Notes: generated from the sequence alone by a model not told the origin. Counted from the stretch's first letter, positions 44,788 through 54,195 are shown. The stretch: 64,000 nucleotides of DNA from Lachnospiraceae bacterium (GCA_017626435.1 JAGAIR010000002.1:431518-495517); one strand, 5' to 3'. Translations and numbers: made by a program.

Positions 44788-46324
44788 TGCTTCTCAATCT
44801 CCTTTCCAGTCCATTTATTCCAGCCGTCAGCATCATGACAATAACAAGATAAATCAATGCTACAGCAATCAAAGGCATAAATGCATCATATGTATTGCTT
44901 CGTATGATATCTCCTGCCTTTGTCAGATCCACCAATGCAATATATCCGCTGATAGAGGTTTCCTTCAGCAGACTGATAAACTCATTACAAAGTGCAGGCA
45001 ATATATTTTTGAAAGCCTGCGGAATAATAATAGATCCCATTGTCTGACGGTAATTCAGTCCCAGGCTGCGTCCAGCCTCAAACTGTCCCATATCAACAGA
45101 CATAATACCGGAACGGACTACCTCAGCAACGTAGGCAGCCGAATTCAAACCAAAGGCAATCACTGCCACCAATAACTTGGCATCTACAGATACCAGAATA
45201 ATATAATAGAAGATCAACAGCTGTACGACTGCCGGTGTTCCCCTCATTACTGTCAGATAAATCCTGCAGATCAGATTTAATATGTTCAGTCCGCCATTTC
45301 TGTCATGGCTGGTACGGATCAGTGCAATGATTCCTCCCAGAATAATACCGATCAGGACTGCAAATATTGTGATCAGAATTGTATTACAAAATCCTTTGAT
45401 AATATATTGATATCTCTGGTCTGTAATAAAATTGTCCTTAAATCTTTCCTTAAAGGAAGCTGCTTCAATAGCTGCTTTCGGATCCTTCACAATAATTACC
45501 TGTTTCGCCGTAGTATAGGACTCTGTAAAATCAACATTTTTTAACCGGTCCTCCGTAACAGTCATACCAGCAGTACCTACATCCGCCTTCCCGGAAGTTA
45601 CCGCAGAAATAATGGAGTCAAACTCCATATCCTCTATCTGAAGCGTCATTCCCAGTTCATCACAGACAGCCTGCATCATATCCATGTCCAAACCGGTAAT
45701 CTTACCATTCTCATAAAATTCATAAGGCTTAAAGGAAGCATTGGTTGCTACCACAAGTGTTCCATTGTCACGGGAAACATTTTTTATTTCATATGGCTGT
45801 TTTCCCTTTACGGAATCCTCCCCGACATAATTATCAATGATCTGCTTCAGTGTTCCATCTTCTTTCAGTTTAGCCAGTGCCTTGTTGATATCATTCTTTA
45901 ACCTGGTACGTGACTTATCTATACAGATCGCATAATCCTCCAGTGCAAATTCTTCCTTCAAAATATTTAATTCATTGTTTTTTTCTGTATATGCAACAGA
46001 TGGCTGTTCATCCAGAATAACACAGTCAATCTTGCCATTCTTTAAAGCCTGGATTGCATCTGTTCCCTTATTATAACGCTCAATGACAGTTCCCGCATCA
46101 TCCCCCTCATAATCCGACGCATAAATATCACCTGTCGTACCGATCTGTACACCAATTTTCTTTCCCTCCAGATCATCTACGCAGGTGACTGCATTTTCCA
46201 TTGCTTCCTGCAGCTGCTTTTCCTTCTGCAATTTTTTATGTACCATAATTCCGGCAATGATGCCTGCACATATCAGTGCAAAAAGTACATAACTCAGCAT
46301 TTTTCTCGTATTTGCTTTTTTCAT
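44777..46324 (-). CDS. Amino-acid ABC transporter: permuted substrate-binding domain fused to permease
   Basis: 515 residues. A membrane anchor (11-28) is followed by residues 47-170, which match the second half of a family 3 binding protein ([43 protein letters not shown], then [23 protein letters not shown], normally the C-terminus). Residues 187-281 match the normal first half ([60 protein letters not shown]). The permease (about 305-515) then starts at once, with the GxxNTIxIT entry, [22 protein letters not shown] docking loop and five membrane helices. Half order is thus reversed relative to GlnH. ATG at 46324 after AAAGGA. Works with the GlnQ ATPase; the substrate is a polar amino acid (family inference). 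Confidence 0.85.
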   Translation of the reverse strand: MKKANTRKMLSYVLFALICAGIIAGIMVHKKLQKEKQLQEAMENAVTCVDDLEGKKIGVQIGTTGDIYASDYEGDDAGTVIERYNKGTDAIQALKNGKIDCVILDEQPSVAYTEKNNELNILKEEFALEDYAICIDKSRTRLKNDINKALAKLKEDGTLKQIIDNYVGEDSVKGKQPYEIKNVSRDNGTLVVATNASFKPYEFYENGKITGLDMDMMQAVCDELGMTLQIEDMEFDSIISAVTSGKADVGTAGMTVTEDRLKNVDFTESYTTAKQVIIVKDPKAAIEAASFKERFKDNFITDQRYQYIIKGFCNTILITIFAVLIGIILGGIIALIRTSHDRNGGLNILNLICRIYLTVMRGTPAVVQLLIFYYIILVSVDAKLLVAVIAFGLNSAAYVAEVVRSGIMSVDMGQFEAGRSLGLNYRQTMGSIIIPQAFKNILPALCNEFISLLKETSISGYIALVDLTKAGDIIRSNTYDAFMPLIAVALIYLVIVMMLTAGINGLERRLRSNER

Positions 46325-46540
46325 TTTTCTCTTTCCTTTCTTTCGTTTTCGTTCCAGTCCTGCCTGTAGCAGATCGACCAGCAAACTTGCACAGCTATTT
46401 ATTAGTATAGCATAAAAACGCAATGATTTCGCCTTTCTTTTTCTTAAAATTTATGCTAGTATATTTGAAACAAAACAGAGTGATCATCATTCTGTTATCA
46501 GTTATCATTGGTAACCCTATTATAGAAAGGAGAGGATAAT

Positions 46541-46996
46541 ATGATAATGGGAATCAACAGCCAGCCAGATGTCCAGACCGTGATGCAGGCAAAAAATGCC
46601 GGCTATAGCCAGTCACAGGTGGGACAAATGGTACGTTCCGGACAGATTACCTGCGAAACCTGCCAAAACCGCAAATATCAGGATGGTTCTGATGAAATGG
46701 TTTCCTTTAAAGCACCTACCCATATCTCTCCCGAAGCCGCTGCATCAGCAGTAATGGCTCACGAGCAGGAACACGTAGGAAATGCTTTTTCCAAAGCCGG
46801 AGCAAAGGATGGGCAGGTGATCCAGGCAAGTGTCCGGATAAAAACTTCTGTATGCCCGGAATGTGGTCGTACCTATGTATCCGGCGGCGAGACAACAACA
46901 CAGATTAAATATCAGGAGAAAAATCCATATGGCCAGAACTTCAAAAAAGCAGATGCTGCAAATCTGATCGGACAGAATCTGGATCTGACCGCCTGA
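46541..46996 (+). CDS. Small SprA-like putative metalloprotease with HExxH and two CxxC motifs
   Basis: 151 residues, no signal peptide or membrane helix. It contains AHEQEHV (residues 73-79), which is an HExxH zincin motif, flanked by CETCQNRKY (near 38) and CPECGRTY (near 108), two CxxC pairs that could form a zinc ribbon. Similar short proteins are annotated as SprA-related; activity is not established as far as I know. The glutamine-rich N-terminus (QSQVGQMVRSGQ) looks like a helical pair. ATG after AGAAAGGAGAGG. Divergent from the amino-acid transporter operon. Confidence 0.7.
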   Translation: MIMGINSQPDVQTVMQAKNAGYSQSQVGQMVRSGQITCETCQNRKYQDGSDEMVSFKAPTHISPEAAASAVMAHEQEHVGNAFSKAGAKDGQVIQASVRIKTSVCPECGRTYVSGGETTTQIKYQEKNPYGQNFKKADAANLIGQNLDLTA

Positions 46997-47022
46997 GCTA
47001 ATTTCTGGCGGACAAAAAATCG

Positions 47023-47775
47023 TCAAATCAAAACATCCATAATAAGCATTACAATAAAACCAGTCAAAAGAGAATAGGTAGCAATCCGCTCATAACCATT
47101 ACTGTGGGTTTCCGGAATCATCTCATCGCTGATAATATATAACATAGTACCTCCGGCAAATGCTAACGCAAACGGAAGGATCTGCCTGGAAACAGAGGCG
47201 GATAAATACCCCAGCAGTGTTCCAACCACCTCAATGATCCCTGTAATGACTGCCATCATAAAGGCACGCTTTCTACTGACTCCTGCCATGATCAAAGGAG
47301 ACACAGTAACAATCCCCTCTGGTATATTCTGCAACGCAATTCCTACAGCTACCGTAATGGCAGCCTTCGTATCTTCTGATCCAAAACCCACACCTGCCGC
47401 CATCCCCTCCGGTAAATTATGAATCGCTACTGCCATCATAAATAAAAGAGCGCGGTTTAAATTTTTATTATGGGCATGTTCTTCCCTGTCTGTTCCCGAT
47501 AATCTATGCAGATGCGGTGTCAGACGATCCATCAGGTTCAGAAAAACTGCCCCTGCAAAAATCCCTGCAACGGTAATCCATATCCCTCTTTTCCCTACAA
47601 TATCCACTGATGGCAGAATCAAACCGATCACTGCGGCAGCCAGCATGATTCCGGCAGCAAAGCTCAGAATCATATCATTGACTTTACGGGATACATCCTG
47701 AAAAAAGAAACCAATTACAGCACCTGCAATTGTAGCACCTCCAACGCCTAGCGCGGTTAAAAATACCATATTCAT
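47023..47775 (-). CDS. zupT: ZIP-family divalent metal transporter
   Basis: 250 residues with eight predicted membrane segments. Helix 4 has VAIHNLPEGMAAGVGFG and helix 5 has GIALQNIPEGIVTVSPLIMAG, the two paired HN(L/I)PEG motifs that build the metal-transport site. The cytoplasmic loop between helices 3 and 4 is short with one His-rich spot (TPHLHRLSGTDREEHAHNKN). It imports zinc and possibly iron or manganese. ATG at 47775 with AGGAGGAGAAA. Confidence 0.92.
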   Translation of the reverse strand: MNMVFLTALGVGGATIAGAVIGFFFQDVSRKVNDMILSFAAGIMLAAAVIGLILPSVDIVGKRGIWITVAGIFAGAVFLNLMDRLTPHLHRLSGTDREEHAHNKNLNRALLFMMAVAIHNLPEGMAAGVGFGSEDTKAAITVAVGIALQNIPEGIVTVSPLIMAGVSRKRAFMMAVITGIIEVVGTLLGYLSASVSRQILPFALAFAGGTMLYIISDEMIPETHSNGYERIATYSLLTGFIVMLIMDVLI

Positions 47776-47832
47776 CTTTTTCTCCTCCTGTATTTTCTTA
47801 CAGTATTCTCTGTTTAACAGGGAAACATTCCG

Positions 47833-48333
47833 TTAAAATCTGGTGATTCCCTCTGACTCATCGTCACTCTTTATAATCTCTCTGATCTGAATATAATATC
47901 CATTTTTATCATCTATGGCCACATACACACGGTCTCCCTTCTGATGGTTCAAGAGAGCCTTACCAAGAGGAGATTCAATACTTATCATATTACGCAGTAC
48001 ATCGCACCGGACGGTGGTGACAATCTTATATTCCTCTTCGCAGTCATCTTCTTCCACATAAACAACAACTATATCATTTAATCCTGCCTCCTGTTCTCCA
48101 GATTCATCCTCCACGATCTGCGCAGTTTTGATCATTCTTTCCAGATACCGGATCCTGCTTTCATTTTCATTCTTAAATTTTTTTGCCGCCTTATATTCAA
48201 AATTCTCACTTAAATCCCCCTGTGCCCTGGCTGCTTTTACATCCTCCAGTGCCTCCTTTCTCACCACCAGTTTGCGGTGCTCAATCTCCTGTTCCATTTT
48301 CTCAATATCTTTTTTTGTTAATCTATCATACAT
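47833..48333 (-). CDS. greA: Transcription elongation factor GreA
   Basis: 166 residues. N-terminal coiled coil (about 1-75): LTKKDIEKMEQEIEHRK, then ARAQGDLSENFEYKAAKKFKNENESRIRYLERMI, which holds the acidic tip of GreA (DLSENFEY) that enters the RNA polymerase channel and triggers transcript cleavage. The C-terminal FKBP-like domain has SPLGKALLNHQKGDRVYV. The linker is slightly longer and more acidic (EEDDCEEEYK) than in E. coli GreA. The start at 48333 has TGAGGAAAATT and is preceded by the conserved leader element; a longer frame to 48468 runs through that element. Confidence 0.92.
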   Translation of the reverse strand: MYDRLTKKDIEKMEQEIEHRKLVVRKEALEDVKAARAQGDLSENFEYKAAKKFKNENESRIRYLERMIKTAQIVEDESGEQEAGLNDIVVVYVEEDDCEEEYKIVTTVRCDVLRNMISIESPLGKALLNHQKGDRVYVAIDDKNGYYIQIREIIKSDDESEGITRF

Positions 48334-48339
48334 AATTTT

Positions 48340-48373
48340 CCTCATTTCTGCGCTGTTTTGCACATAATAAAAT
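48340..48373 (-). promoter_or_regulatory. Conserved leader hairpin carrying the ribosome site (copy 2)
   Basis: On the minus strand ATTTTATTATG, TGTGC-AAAACA-GCGCA hairpin, then GAAATGAGG, six bases before the greA start. It differs from the copy at 7194-7232 by one 2-base gap and two substitutions, one of which (C to T in the stem) keeps pairing as a wobble. Confidence 0.5.
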
Positions 48374-48575
48374 GTTTGTATTTCCTTTTTAACGTATTTT
48401 TTAATATAACATTCCCCTTCCTTTTTTACAAGCTGATCCAAAAGTGGATACCAGAATGAAACTAGCACCGCTCCAGTTTTTTCTCATATTATAAAGAAAA
48501 GCTTTCACAAAAAAGCGTGACGTCACAGGCAAATCTGTCAGTCCGCTTATCACACATCAGAAAGGGGTTATCACT

Positions 48576-49487
48576 ATGTACCTTTTAATCGGATGTCTCT
48601 TCGTCCTATGTCTCTTCTTTTTTATTATCAACCACTGGCGAAAAAAAAGAATCATCAAAAAAGTATGCTGCATGGATACCTGTAAGAAAATCCAGCTTCT
48701 CGATAATCTCGCAGAACCTTTCGGTTTTTCTTATCTTCCCGCACAGGATATTATGACTTCCCGGATCGATGCCTGGCAACGGGAATTTGGATATCATGCT
48801 CTTTTTGATAAATCCGCCCCCCGTTTTAACATGATATTTGACTGTGAGCCTATTTATTTTAATTACCAGCACCGAACATGGATGATCGAACTATGGAAAG
48901 GCCAGTACGGAATCAATGCCGGTGGTGAGATCGGTATCTACCAGGCAGATACTATTCTTTCCCCTGACCAGTTTGACAGTACACTTTTCCATAGTGTTCC
49001 AGATGATAAAATGCTGCCTGTTTCTATGAAATTATTTCAAAAGGGAAGCGACTTACTTTCTGTAAAACATTGCCATTGGTGGCTTACCGGTTTTTGCATG
49101 GGGCATTACTGCGAACCTGAAAATCTTGTTATGCAGGTTTCCATCACCTGCCTGGACCATGAAATGCTGTCATGCTTTGTAGAAAGCCTTCTCAATTCCG
49201 GATATAAGGAATGTGAAATCAATGTTTGTGACCTCACCGTTTACTTTACTTTTTCCATTCCTCATACCAAACAGCCCCGCAATGACTGCCATCTTCTGGA
49301 ACGGTTCTCCTGCTGGCAAAATCGACTGTTCTGCCGTCTGTACCGCTGGATCACCCGTCCCTTTGCCTGTACACTGGACCGTATTTTGTATCTGTACTTC
49401 TTTCTCCCATTTGCGTTCCGCCATATGCTTCGATTTAAAAGATGCAGAAAACAAAAATTCCATAAAAGGCGTAAGTGCTGCAAATGA
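48576..49487 (+). CDS. DUF4474 membrane-anchored protein
   Basis: 303 residues. N-terminal membrane helix (about 2-18) followed by a basic stretch, then the DUF4474 domain: LAEPFGFSYLPAQDIMTSRIDAWQREFGYHALFDKSAPRFNMIFDCEPIYF and WMIELWKGQYGINAGGEIGIYQ. The last 70 residues are rich in Arg, Cys, His and Phe, with another possible membrane segment (ILYLYFFLPFAF). The family is found mainly in Lachnospiraceae and relatives and its function is unknown. ATG after AGAAAGGGG. It overlaps the phosphoesterase gene by 13 bases, so the two are co-translated and may share a pathway. Confidence 0.8.
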   Translation: MYLLIGCLFVLCLFFFIINHWRKKRIIKKVCCMDTCKKIQLLDNLAEPFGFSYLPAQDIMTSRIDAWQREFGYHALFDKSAPRFNMIFDCEPIYFNYQHRTWMIELWKGQYGINAGGEIGIYQADTILSPDQFDSTLFHSVPDDKMLPVSMKLFQKGSDLLSVKHCHWWLTGFCMGHYCEPENLVMQVSITCLDHEMLSCFVESLLNSGYKECEINVCDLTVYFTFSIPHTKQPRNDCHLLERFSCWQNRLFCRLYRWITRPFACTLDRILYLYFFLPFAFRHMLRFKRCRKQKFHKRRKCCK

Positions 49488-50368
49488 GTTATTATACCCG
49501 TATTTCCAAATCTTTCGAGGGAGCACTTTGTCTCCCTCTAAGACAAAATTCAAGATATGTTCTTTTCAGCGACTGCCACCGCGGAACTGGCAGAGCCAAT
49601 GACAATTTCCTGAACAATGAATATCTGTTTCTGGCTGCTTTAAAATATTATTATCCAAAAGGATTTACCTATCTGGAGCTGGGCGATGGAGATGAACTCT
49701 GGGAAAACCGTTCGTTTGAACACATTAAGGAAATGCATCATGAAAGCTTTGAAATGATGGCAAAATATTATCAGAAGGGAAGATTGTACGCAATATATGG
49801 AAACCACGACATGGTAAAAAAATCAGCCCGTTTTTCCAATAAATACTGTCATTCCTATTATTGTGATAACACAATGTGCGATCTACCACTGTTCCCTGGC
49901 ATTACCTATTATCCCGGTGTTATTCTTCAGGATGCACATCAGAAAAAAGATATCTACCTGACCCACGGACATCAGGCAGATTTCCTAAACAGTACATTGT
50001 GGCGTCTTTCCCGCTTTCTGGTACGCTATATCTGGCGTCCTATGGAAAATCTAGGTATACCAGATCCCACCAGTGCCGCAAAAAACAACACGAAAAAGAA
50101 AAAGTCTGAGAAACTGCTGACCTTCTGGGCAAAACAGAACAACCATATTCTGATCACCGGACATACTCATCATCCTATGATAGGCAACAGGAATTCCCCT
50201 TACTGTAATACCGGAAGCTGTGTTTCCGCTGCCGGTCTTACCTGTATCGAAATCGAAAGCCGGTGCATCACTCTGGTAAAATGGACATTGGGAACAAAAC
50301 AAAACCAGGCACTTTATGTCATAAGGGAACCTCTTGGTGAGACAGTTTGTATTGATGATTACCAATAA
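49475..50368 (+). CDS. Calcineurin-like metallophosphoesterase
   Basis: 297 residues. Metal-site blocks in order: LFSDCHRG (DxH variant), ELGDGDELW (GDxxD), YGNHDMV (GNHD), THGHQAD and ITGHTHHPMI (GHTH). These are the five motifs of the two-metal phosphoesterase fold. Similar proteins in this group are related to UDP-2,3-diacylglucosamine hydrolase-like and other LpxH-type enzymes, but the substrate here is unknown. Start is probably the GTG at 49475 (AAAAGG at the right distance); an ATG nine bases later is an alternative. It overlaps the DUF4474 gene. Confidence 0.88.
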   Translation: MLQMSYYTRISKSFEGALCLPLRQNSRYVLFSDCHRGTGRANDNFLNNEYLFLAALKYYYPKGFTYLELGDGDELWENRSFEHIKEMHHESFEMMAKYYQKGRLYAIYGNHDMVKKSARFSNKYCHSYYCDNTMCDLPLFPGITYYPGVILQDAHQKKDIYLTHGHQADFLNSTLWRLSRFLVRYIWRPMENLGIPDPTSAAKNNTKKKKSEKLLTFWAKQNNHILITGHTHHPMIGNRNSPYCNTGSCVSAAGLTCIEIESRCITLVKWTLGTKQNQALYVIREPLGETVCIDDYQ

Positions 50369-50412
50369 TATTTTTCTCTATCGTCACATCTGCTTTTAGG
50401 AAGTGCCAGACA

Positions 50413-51762
50413 CTATTCTCTTGTAACATTGTTTAACCACTTATAAGTACGGTATCGCAGCAGTGTGATCGGCACTTTGATTTCTTCATCACATAGCAAA
50501 AAGGCAATCACAATAAACACATTGACATGAAAAACAAATGCTGCCAACGCACCGCCCAGGATACCAATTCCCCACATAATGGAGACATCCAGGAAAAATC
50601 CAAACCTGGTGTCTCCGCCACCGCGAAAAATTCCTACTACAAGTGTTGTATTTACTGCCTGTGCCACCACATAAAATGCCATTAAAAACAACATAAAGGA
50701 CAAATCCTGTCTGGCGGCTGCAGAAAGTGTCATTGCAGAAAGCACAAACGGACGAATCAGCAAAATTAATGCACCGCCAAAAATCCCGGTGATAAGTGCC
50801 AGTAAAATAAATTTTTTGCCATACCGTTTTGCCAGCTGGATTTTCCCTTCTCCGATGGTATTGCCTATCATGATCGCAGCAGCACTTGCCACTCCAAAAG
50901 CAATGACTGTTGCAAGATTTCTACCTACCTGTGCCACTGAATTTGCAGCGGTAGCTTCACTTCCCATATGTCCCAAAATAGCCGCCATAGTAGACATCCC
51001 CAGTCCCCACATCAGCTCATTTGCTACTACTGGCGCAGAGTAATTGAGAAAATCCTTCCACAAGAGGCTGTTTTTCCGGAATAGATATTCCCAATGGAAG
51101 CGAAATACATCATTGATCTTCTGGTCATACACCAGCACAATGATAAATTCTATGATTCTGGCAAGCAATGTTCCGATAGCAGCCCCGGCAATCCCCAGAA
51201 CAGGTGCTCCAAACAGACCAAAGATCAAAATAGCATTGACGAAAATATTGGTCAGCATAGACACCAGATACACAACTGTGGCGATTACTACTTTTTCCAG
51301 ATTTCTCATAGAATTAAGGTACACCATCGTCAATGCATTTACCGGATAGGACAGGCTTACGATCCGCAGATATTTTGTTCCCTGTGCAATGACCTCTCTG
51401 TCATTGGTAAAAAGCATCATTAATCTCTCTGGGAAACAAAAAGCAACAACCATAAATAGAATACTGATAACAGCAGCCATCTTTACTGCAATCCCAAAAA
51501 CTGTCTCTATGGAATAATGATCCTTTTTCCCCCAGTACTGGGCCATCAGGACAGAAGCTCCTGAGGTCAGTCCAAATAAAATCAGAGACATGATAAACTG
51601 GATCTGTGCTCCCAGGGATGCTCCTGATAAGACCTTTTCCCCTACTCTCCCCAACATAATTACATCGATAGAGGAAATGCCGGTATTGATCAGATTCTGT
51701 GCTGCAATCGGCAGAACCAGTACTGCTACTTTATGATAAAACTGTCTGTTTTCCTGTGTCAT
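50413..51762 (-). CDS. MATE-family efflux transporter
   Basis: 449 residues with twelve membrane segments in two similar halves. VAVLVLPIAAQNLINTGISSIDVIMLGRVGEKVLSG is the standard opening, repeated in the second half by LNYSAPVVANELMWGLGMSTMAAILGHMG. It exports drugs or metabolites with sodium or proton coupling; the specific cargo is unknown. The ATG at 51762 follows GGAGAG; two upstream Met codons are less well placed. It lies just past the tRNA-cluster terminator. Confidence 0.9.
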   Translation of the reverse strand: MTQENRQFYHKVAVLVLPIAAQNLINTGISSIDVIMLGRVGEKVLSGASLGAQIQFIMSLILFGLTSGASVLMAQYWGKKDHYSIETVFGIAVKMAAVISILFMVVAFCFPERLMMLFTNDREVIAQGTKYLRIVSLSYPVNALTMVYLNSMRNLEKVVIATVVYLVSMLTNIFVNAILIFGLFGAPVLGIAGAAIGTLLARIIEFIIVLVYDQKINDVFRFHWEYLFRKNSLLWKDFLNYSAPVVANELMWGLGMSTMAAILGHMGSEATAANSVAQVGRNLATVIAFGVASAAAIMIGNTIGEGKIQLAKRYGKKFILLALITGIFGGALILLIRPFVLSAMTLSAAARQDLSFMLFLMAFYVVAQAVNTTLVVGIFRGGGDTRFGFFLDVSIMWGIGILGGALAAFVFHVNVFIVIAFLLCDEEIKVPITLLRYRTYKWLNNVTRE

Positions 51763-51829
51763 TTTTTCTCTCTCCATAAAAATCATTTTCGTGGTATAAA
51801 CTTTCTTATTTGTTTTTCAATTATTTAGA

Positions 51830-51859
51830 AAACAAAAAGTCCTCGAATTATCGAGGACT
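51830..51859 (-). terminator. Terminator of the four-tRNA transcript
   Basis: On the minus strand AGTCCTCGATAATTCGAGGACT followed by TTTTTG, nine bases past the tRNA-Leu gene. Confidence 0.9.
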
Positions 51860-51868
51860 CACTCAAAA

Positions 51869-51954
51869 TGCCGGCGACCGGAATCGAACCGGTACGGGTA
51901 TCGCTACCCACGGGATTTTAAGTCCCGGGCGTCTGCCAGTTCCGCCACGCCGGC
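51869..51954 (-). tRNA. tRNA-Leu (anticodon TAA)
   Basis: 86 bases, beginning GCCGGCGTGGCGGAACTGGC and ending in the paired CGCCGGC plus A. It has the long variable arm of a leucine tRNA, anticodon loop ACTTAAAAT, and the T-loop GGTTCGATTCC. The CCA tail is not encoded. Confidence 0.96.
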
Positions 51955-51978
51955 ATAGTAACAATAAATGTTACTGAA

Positions 51979-52051
51979 TGGGACCTACAGGGCTCGAACC
52001 TGTGACCCTCTGCTTGTAAGGCAGATGCTCTCCCAGCTGAGCTAAGATCCC
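51979..52051 (-). tRNA. tRNA-Val (anticodon TAC)
   Basis: 73 bases starting GGGATCTTAGCTCAGCTGGG, anticodon loop CCTTACAAG, T-loop GGTTCGAGCCC, closing GGTCCCA. CCA not encoded. Confidence 0.96.
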
Positions 52052-52110
52052 ACAGCGATAAACATATTATCACATATCCAATAGCTTGTCAATGCAAACC
52101 TTAGGATAAA

Positions 52111-52184
52111 CGACCCAGAAGGGACTCGAACCCTCGACCTCCGCCGTGACAGGGCGGCGCTCTAACCAACTGAGCCACTAGGCC
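52111..52184 (-). tRNA. tRNA-Asp (anticodon GTC)
   Basis: 74 bases starting GGCCTAGTGGCTCAGTTGG, anticodon loop CCTGTCACG, T-loop GGTTCGAGTCC, closing CTGGGTC with discriminator G. CCA not encoded. Confidence 0.95.
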
Positions 52185-52247
52185 ATATTTTTGTCCAGAA
52201 GTATCACACGTTTCATGTTATCCTGAATTTAACCTTATATAGTTAAA

Positions 52248-52321
52248 TGGACCCTCAGGGACTCGAACCCTGGACCGATCGGTTATGAGCCGATTGCTCT
52301 AACCAACTGAGCTAAAGGTCC
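52248..52321 (-). tRNA. tRNA-Met (anticodon CAT)
   Basis: 74 bases starting GGACCTTTAGCTCAGTTGG, anticodon loop GCTCATAAC, closing GGGTCC plus A. It lacks initiator features (no unpaired first base, no GGG/CCC anticodon stem). An isoleucine tRNA with modified CAT cannot be excluded. First gene of the tRNA cluster Met-Asp-Val-Leu. Confidence 0.9.
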
Positions 52322-52420
52322 ATACTCATTCCTGAAAACTCTCAGAAACGAATAATATATTACCATATATTCCACTATGTTGCAAGCACTTTTTTCTGAA
52401 ATATTTGCACAGAAAACCAG

Positions 52421-52451
52421 AAAAATGCCAGTAAATTTCACTGGCATTTTT
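52421..52451 (-). terminator. Terminator after the hydrogenase operon
   Basis: AAAAATGCCAGT pairs with ACTGGCATTTTT. T-tracts exist on both strands, so it also separates the operon from the tRNA promoter region. Confidence 0.85.
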
Positions 52452-52479
52452 CCTGTCCAATGGTCACCTCAATTAGAAT

Positions 52480-54195
52480 CTATTTCCCATAGTGTACATG
52501 AAGCAACTCATGCGCCCGTTCCTTCAGCATTCCATTTTCATACATATTTATCAGAGTCGGATTTTCTTCTGCACGCTTTACAATGGCAGATTTATCCGCC
52601 TTATACATGCCGTTTGCACGTTCCTGCTTTACGCTTTGATAGCCAAATGGCTGTCCGGCTCCTCCGATACAGCCATACGGACATGCCATAACTTCTACGA
52701 AATCAAGCTTTTCCTCACCGCGTTGCAGCTTTTCTATTAACTTTTCGGCATTTCCCAGACCATTGACCACACCCACACGCAGTTTTGTTCCAGCCACTTC
52801 TACCTCGGCAACCTTGGTCCCCTCCAGTCCACGCACACCGGAATATTCAATTTCCCGAAGTGCTTCGCTATTTTTGTCTGCCACATGACGAAGTGCTGCT
52901 TCCATCACACCACCAGTTACACCAAAGATAACACCTGCTCCTGAGTTAATAGAGAATGGCATATCCGGTGCACTTGGTTCAATTTCATTAAACTGGATTC
53001 CCAATTCTTTTATCATAAGAATAAGTTCCTTTGTGGTAATTACATAATCCACATCTGGAACATTCTCACGCTTAAACTCCTCTCTTGCCGCCTCGTATTT
53101 CTTTGCTACACAAGGCATCACGGCAACTGATACAGTCTCTATGCCAGCTTCCTCATCTGCCGGCTTGTAATATTCCTTCAAAACAGCACCAAACATCTCC
53201 ATCGGAGACTTACAGGTAGAAACATATGGAAGCAGTTCCGGATATTTTGTCTCGACAAATCTTACCCAGGCTGGACAACAGGAAGTAAACAGCGGCATAG
53301 AATTGCCCTGAGGATATTTCTTCTCTCCATTTTCCAGCTTATAAAGAAGCTCTCCCGCCTCTTCCACCACAGTAAGATCTGCACTGAAGCTAGTGTCAAA
53401 CACTGTATCAAATCCGAGCATCCGAAGAGCAGTAAATATCTTTCCTACCGTATTCTTTCCCGGAGCAATTCCAAACTCTTCACCAATCGCCACACGGACA
53501 GCCGGTGCAATCTGCGCCACGACTCTCTTGTTTGGGGAATAGAGAGCCTGCCATACCTCCTTGAGGTCATTCTTTATGGTGATAGCCGCCGTCGGACAGA
53601 CTGCTGCACACTGTCCGCAGTTGACACAATCGGTATCTGCTATGTTTCTTCCAAAGGCCGGACTTACCACCATGTCAGCACCCCGGTGTGCAAAATCAAT
53701 CGCACCCACATGCTGTACCTCATTACACATTCTCACACAATCTCCACAGAGAATACATTTGCTGGGATCTCTTACAATGGAAAGGGATGATTCATCAATA
53801 CACCGTTCCGGATGTGTATTGGGAAATCTCACTTTTGTCAGGCGGAACCTCGCAGCAAGCATCTGCAACCGGCAATTGCCATTCTTTTCACAGGTAGTAC
53901 AATCCCGGCAATGGGAGGCAAGAAGCAGCTCTAAAATCATTTTTCTGTGCTGATGCAGCTTGGACGTGTTGGTTCTGATCACCATTTTATCTTTTGGCGG
54001 AGTAGAACAGGATGCAATAATACCACCTCTTTCATCTTCTACCACACACATACGGCAAGCTCCGTAAATTGACATGTCTGTATAGTAGCAGAAGGTAGGT
54101 ACATGTATTCCTGCTTTTCGTATTACCTGTAATATATTTTTCTCATCCGTAAATTCGGTACGTATTCCGTCAATCACCATGTATTTTTTTGACAT
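52480..54195 (-). CDS. hydA: [FeFe] hydrogenase catalytic subunit (HydA/HndD type)
   Basis: 571 residues. A [2Fe-2S] domain (CYYTDMSIYGACRMCVVED with a later Cys), a His/Cys3 [4Fe-4S] site (HCRDCTTCEKNGNC), two [4Fe-4S] clusters (CILCGDCVRMC and CVNCGQCAAVCP), then the H-cluster domain. All three H-cluster loops are present: FTSCCPAWVRF, MPCVAKKYEA and EVMACPYGCIGGAGQP, where the usual third glycine of GGGQP is alanine. A small C-terminal SSU segment follows, ending ELLHVHYGK. With HydB and HydC it should make H2 from NADH and reduced ferredoxin, or run in reverse. ATG at 54195 with GGAGAGGT. Last gene of the operon. Confidence 0.95.
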   Translation of the reverse strand: MSKKYMVIDGIRTEFTDEKNILQVIRKAGIHVPTFCYYTDMSIYGACRMCVVEDERGGIIASCSTPPKDKMVIRTNTSKLHQHRKMILELLLASHCRDCTTCEKNGNCRLQMLAARFRLTKVRFPNTHPERCIDESSLSIVRDPSKCILCGDCVRMCNEVQHVGAIDFAHRGADMVVSPAFGRNIADTDCVNCGQCAAVCPTAAITIKNDLKEVWQALYSPNKRVVAQIAPAVRVAIGEEFGIAPGKNTVGKIFTALRMLGFDTVFDTSFSADLTVVEEAGELLYKLENGEKKYPQGNSMPLFTSCCPAWVRFVETKYPELLPYVSTCKSPMEMFGAVLKEYYKPADEEAGIETVSVAVMPCVAKKYEAAREEFKRENVPDVDYVITTKELILMIKELGIQFNEIEPSAPDMPFSINSGAGVIFGVTGGVMEAALRHVADKNSEALREIEYSGVRGLEGTKVAEVEVAGTKLRVGVVNGLGNAEKLIEKLQRGEEKLDFVEVMACPYGCIGGAGQPFGYQSVKQERANGMYKADKSAIVKRAEENPTLINMYENGMLKERAHELLHVHYGK

